64,000 nucleotides of DNA from Anseranas semipalmata (Eukaryota > Chordata > Aves > Anseriformes > Anseranatidae): NCBI GenBank assembly GCA_013399115.1, contig VXAA01003956.1:1-64000 (forward strand). Direction: 5' to 3'. A program made the translations under genes and the position numbers. Positions 60,701 through 64,000 of the stretch are shown in pieces. Position 1 is the stretch's first letter; each line of letters starts with the position of its first letter. The notes below the pieces were generated by a model. The model was not told the DNA's origin. It searched no databases and worked only from the letters and a program-made list of their open reading frames with translations.

Positions 60701-62719
60701 CATAAGCATGAATTTGATGATACTGGATGGGTGCATATGTCTTGCTGGTTCGAAAACAAAGCATGTCACCAGAAGTGTCTGGATGATAAAATGTATGAGA
60801 CAGAAGATAGTTCTTTTAATGCCAAGGAACTTTTCCTGTGGCTTACAGCATTGGGTTGGAAAAGGTTAGGTCCAGGACAGGAGACCAGAAGGTGGAGAAG
60901 AATGTGCGCTATCAGTCTGGAAGTGTACTAGTTTCCCTAATTTGAAAAAAGCATTTGTGTATTTCTTACTCCTATACAGATGTTGTTCATTATGCATGTC
61001 TTGAATTTATTTTAAGTCCATTTAATAAAATGACTTCAGGTCAGGTTATTCAGGTCGGGTTAGAAAAAAATCCTTTCTTTCAGCATTGATAAACTAGGTA
61101 GCTTTCTAGAGCAGCATAGTGTCAGTGACAGCTAAGTGGTATCAGAGTAAGTGGCCGTGTTCCCTGGTATTTATTATTATAAGCTTTTCTTAGAGGAGGT
61201 ATGTTGTTTCAGTAGCAAGCTTTACCACAACAGCCACCACTCCTGTCCATATATCACAGTAGTAACAGTCACCGACCTGTTCCTTCCTCGACAAGTCTGA
61301 TGACCACAGCCAGGGCTCCAAGCCTGCTATTTTGCTGCTTATTTGTGTGAAAAGAAAGGAGTCCTAAGAAGAGATCAGCCTGAAAGGGAGAAAGGAAATA
61401 TGTGGGGTGGGACCATAGACGCTATCTTCAACTGTAAGTCTCTGACACCTTGCCCAGCCCCATCCTGGCCACTTGTATCCTGCGCACACCCTTGTGTAAA
61501 CTACATCTTGTTTCTCATAGAATTGTTAATAACGTCACTGGTGCAAAGCTGAATTTTGTTTACACTGTTGAGAAACTCTGAGTCAGCTCTTTAGGAGACT
61601 GTTGTTTTTTAATCTTGGGTAGAGATTCCTGGCCTCAAGTAGTTAAGAGTAATAGTTGTAGATCAAGATACTTGCCATTTTCCTTTCATTGCAGGAGGGT
61701 GGAGTAGAATTTGGTTGGTCCCAAGGATGGTAGGACATGTTTCATTCTGGTGCAGCATTCAGTTAAAATTTACTTTCTTTACAACTGCTAAGTGCAAATC
61801 TGATAGTGTTCCTTTTATCCTTGAACCTAGTTGAGCTTCCACTGAAAGTTATTTTTTCAACAACTCTGTGCAGTATTGTTTTCATCAGCAAATGAGGCAA
61901 ACAGATTAGAACCAGATTTTCCCCAGGTGCAGCATCACTGTACATGCCAATACCCTTTTCAGTATTTGAGCTGTAGTGGTTCACACTGTAATGTAAAATG
62001 CAGAAGCTGTCAGAAGTCAACCACAGCAACATTTACAGGTAGTGACACCTGTCTATTCTATGTTTGTTGTCTCTACCCTAAAAGAACTTCCTTTAATTTG
62101 GGCAATGGAGCTTGGAGTATTCAGAGGACGGATTTGAAGAAACAAAGAAATGTTAAGTGCTCAGTCCTGAAGACTCAGGTTGTACATCAAAAAGGGTTAT
62201 ATGTATATTGATTATAGATGGTCAAAGGGGCTCAAAGGAAGTCTGTGGCAGAACTGTGAGAGGAAATGAGGCTTTCCACACTTGGATCGTAACAAAATCC
62301 ATACACTTTGTATGTGATGCACATCCACATCTTTCGTACTGCCATGTATTTCCCTTTTTCGTTATGAAATAGTCATGTGTTCAAATGATACCCTGGGAAG
62401 TACAAATACATGTAATTCCACTCAAATGCCGCATAAACTGAACAAAGAAGTTTTTCAAACACACTCAGGATTTACAAATACACAGACCCAGTTTTTAAAT
62501 AGCTGAGCCATTTTTCAATATGCAGTACTGTATCACAGGATGCTTGTAGACTCTGTGAGCCAAAAGATCCATCTCCATGGTTTGATTCTTCAGGGTCTTT
62601 TTACTGTCAGTAGTACCTCTGTTAAATATTATCTTATGTCTTGCAGATGATTATCTGATTTGTACTTTGATAAACCTGGATAAAGTTGAAATATTGATAT
62701 GCAAGTCAATTATTTCCAA

Positions 62720-62739
62720 ACTATCTTTGCAAAGATAGT
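62720..62739. repeat. 20-nt perfect palindrome
   Basis: ACTATCTTTG followed directly by CAAAGATAGT in intergenic sequence. The half-site contains CTTTG/CAAAG (TCF/LEF-like) and GATA cores. Confidence 0.9.
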
Positions 62740-64000
62740 CAGCTATCTGTCTGGCTATATATATACACACTATTGAAATGGAGTATGGGTGGAATAGGAA
62801 CAGCAGAAGGAACAATGCTGTTCTAGTTTCATGTGCAGTTTGGAAAATTCTCCAAACTTTGCTGTTTGTATGGTCGCTTCCACAACACCCTCTGGAAAAG
62901 TAATGGTGTATTTAGCAAATAGGCCTTTCAGTATGGCAAACAATATTGCCCGTTAAGGAGTGCCTCTCCAAATCCTTGTGGACCTATTGCCTAGCAAATG
63001 GCTGTAGTCTGTTTTTTTCCACCTTACTCTGTGCTTAGTACCTCGAGTGAAGTGCAGTTACTTGCACTAGGTCGTTTATCATCGGAAGTTGTGAACTGTT
63101 TTAGTAATATAGCTGGATATAGCAGTGGCCAGGGGTGGTGGCTGTGGCATGAGCAGCTATCAGTTGCATAGCTAGATGTGTTGGAATGAAACAGAGCACT
63201 AGTGGGATGTTAATGAGTTATACAGCGGTAATATATCTATAAACAATATGCACTGTGGGTCTTGGCAAAGACAAGAATTGCAGTCTTCTTGCAGAAGCAA
63301 GAATAGGTTTGTCTGTTGATAGGCTCAGAAAGCATTGCAGACTGCAAATAGCACCCAGCTCTATTTAAGGTGAGTGACTATGAAACGTTTGCAGGTAGTG
63401 GAACCCATAATCCCATGGAATACAAGATGATTTGTTCTCTTAAATGTGAATGTATGTTACAGAAAAGTGTGTTCAATTTAAGACTCAGGTAGGTTGAATT
63501 GACCAAACGTGGCAGGAATGTAACAAATTATCTAAGATGATAGATGCTATTTATGTGCTTGAAATCGTGGGGATAGGATGATGCTGAATTCCATGATATT
63601 TCCAGCAGCAGCACTCATGGCAGAGCTGGCAGCTATGAGTCTGTGATGGCAGGATTGGCTGTTCAGAACTTCTGTGCTTGCCACAGAAAGATGCTAAGGT
63701 ATGATTTCTAGCCCACTGTTGAAGAGAAAGGAAAGGATTGCTTGCCAGTTCATGGGTCCCTTCATCTTCAACACCTGTGGAAAACACAAATGGAAAAAAA
63801 GAAAAAAAAGAATGAACAGCTGTATTCAAATGGGATCCCAGTTGGAAGAAAGCTGAGATGCAGGAATTCAGTTTTGAATAATAGACATAATTGCCCTTAA
63901 GGGTTCAAATTAAAACTGAGGCCCTTTTTGGTTTACATACTTGACATAAGCAGATGGAAATCATATTGAATGTAACTACAGATTTATGTAAGTCAGGAAA

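Larger units (their letters stand above)
48581..64000. other. Intergenic, no gene recognised
   Basis: About 15 kb without exons, tRNAs or intact transposons that I can support. It contains an inverted repeat at 48667-48704, a (GA)n tract at about 53758-53771, (AAAT)n at about 55578-55592, three TTTTG units ending at about 56711, a short TA/CA tract near 62756-62769 and a 20-nt palindrome at 62720-62739. In human the neighbour on this side (ADAMTS3) is several hundred kb away, so an intergenic stretch is expected. Confidence 0.7.

Overview
This window is ordinary vertebrate nuclear DNA, most likely from a bird. The signs are GT-AG split genes with mostly short introns, a CR1 retroposon copy ending in the avian-type ATTCTGTG repeat, and a solo LTR that looks like the abundant avian ERVL-type LTRs. 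Nothing prokaryotic, viral-genomic or CRISPR-like was seen. The species cannot be fixed from the sequence alone.

Region 1 (1-37.9 kb, + strand) holds the 3' part of ANKRD17, the ankyrin-repeat and KH-domain protein. I resolve 25 coding exons. Their joined length is 6,068 nt; after the two bases of a split first codon it stays in one open frame to a TGA at 35731-35733, giving 2,021 complete codons. This is roughly the last four fifths of a protein of about 2,600 residues, so the N-terminal exons lie upstream of the window. In order the exons encode the end of the first ankyrin array, a large cassette exon with coiled coil and poly-Gln, the second ankyrin array (10 repeats), a charged coiled coil, a Ser-rich linker, one KH domain with a GRGG loop, a long Ser/Thr/Pro/Gln-rich low-complexity tail, and the conserved C-terminus ending MNQLG. 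The C-terminus and cassette-exon sequence fit ANKRD17 and not its paralogue ANKHD1.

Region 2 (about 38.1-44.1 kb, + strand) holds COX18, the mitochondrial Oxa1/YidC-family insertase. It has six exons, and the 5' part of exon 1 is lost in a 274-nt run of N at 38108-38381. COX18 follows ANKRD17 head to tail, with under about 0.2 kb between the likely ANKRD17 poly(A) signal and the gap that must hold the COX18 start. The same two genes are neighbours in the same relative orientation in human (4q13.3). They are not known to act in one pathway.

Region 3 (44.1-64.0 kb) appears intergenic. I found no recognisable gene in it, only simple repeats, small inverted repeats and one minus-strand open frame of 144 codons that looks more protein-like than the other chance frames.

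The observations most worth a second look are two GC-AG introns in ANKRD17, a NAGNAG acceptor directly after a symmetric 756-nt cassette exon, a tandem TAG acceptor in COX18 where the upstream AG would break the frame, the tight ANKRD17-COX18 junction, and the unassigned 144-codon frame. I see no evidence for a new biological system.
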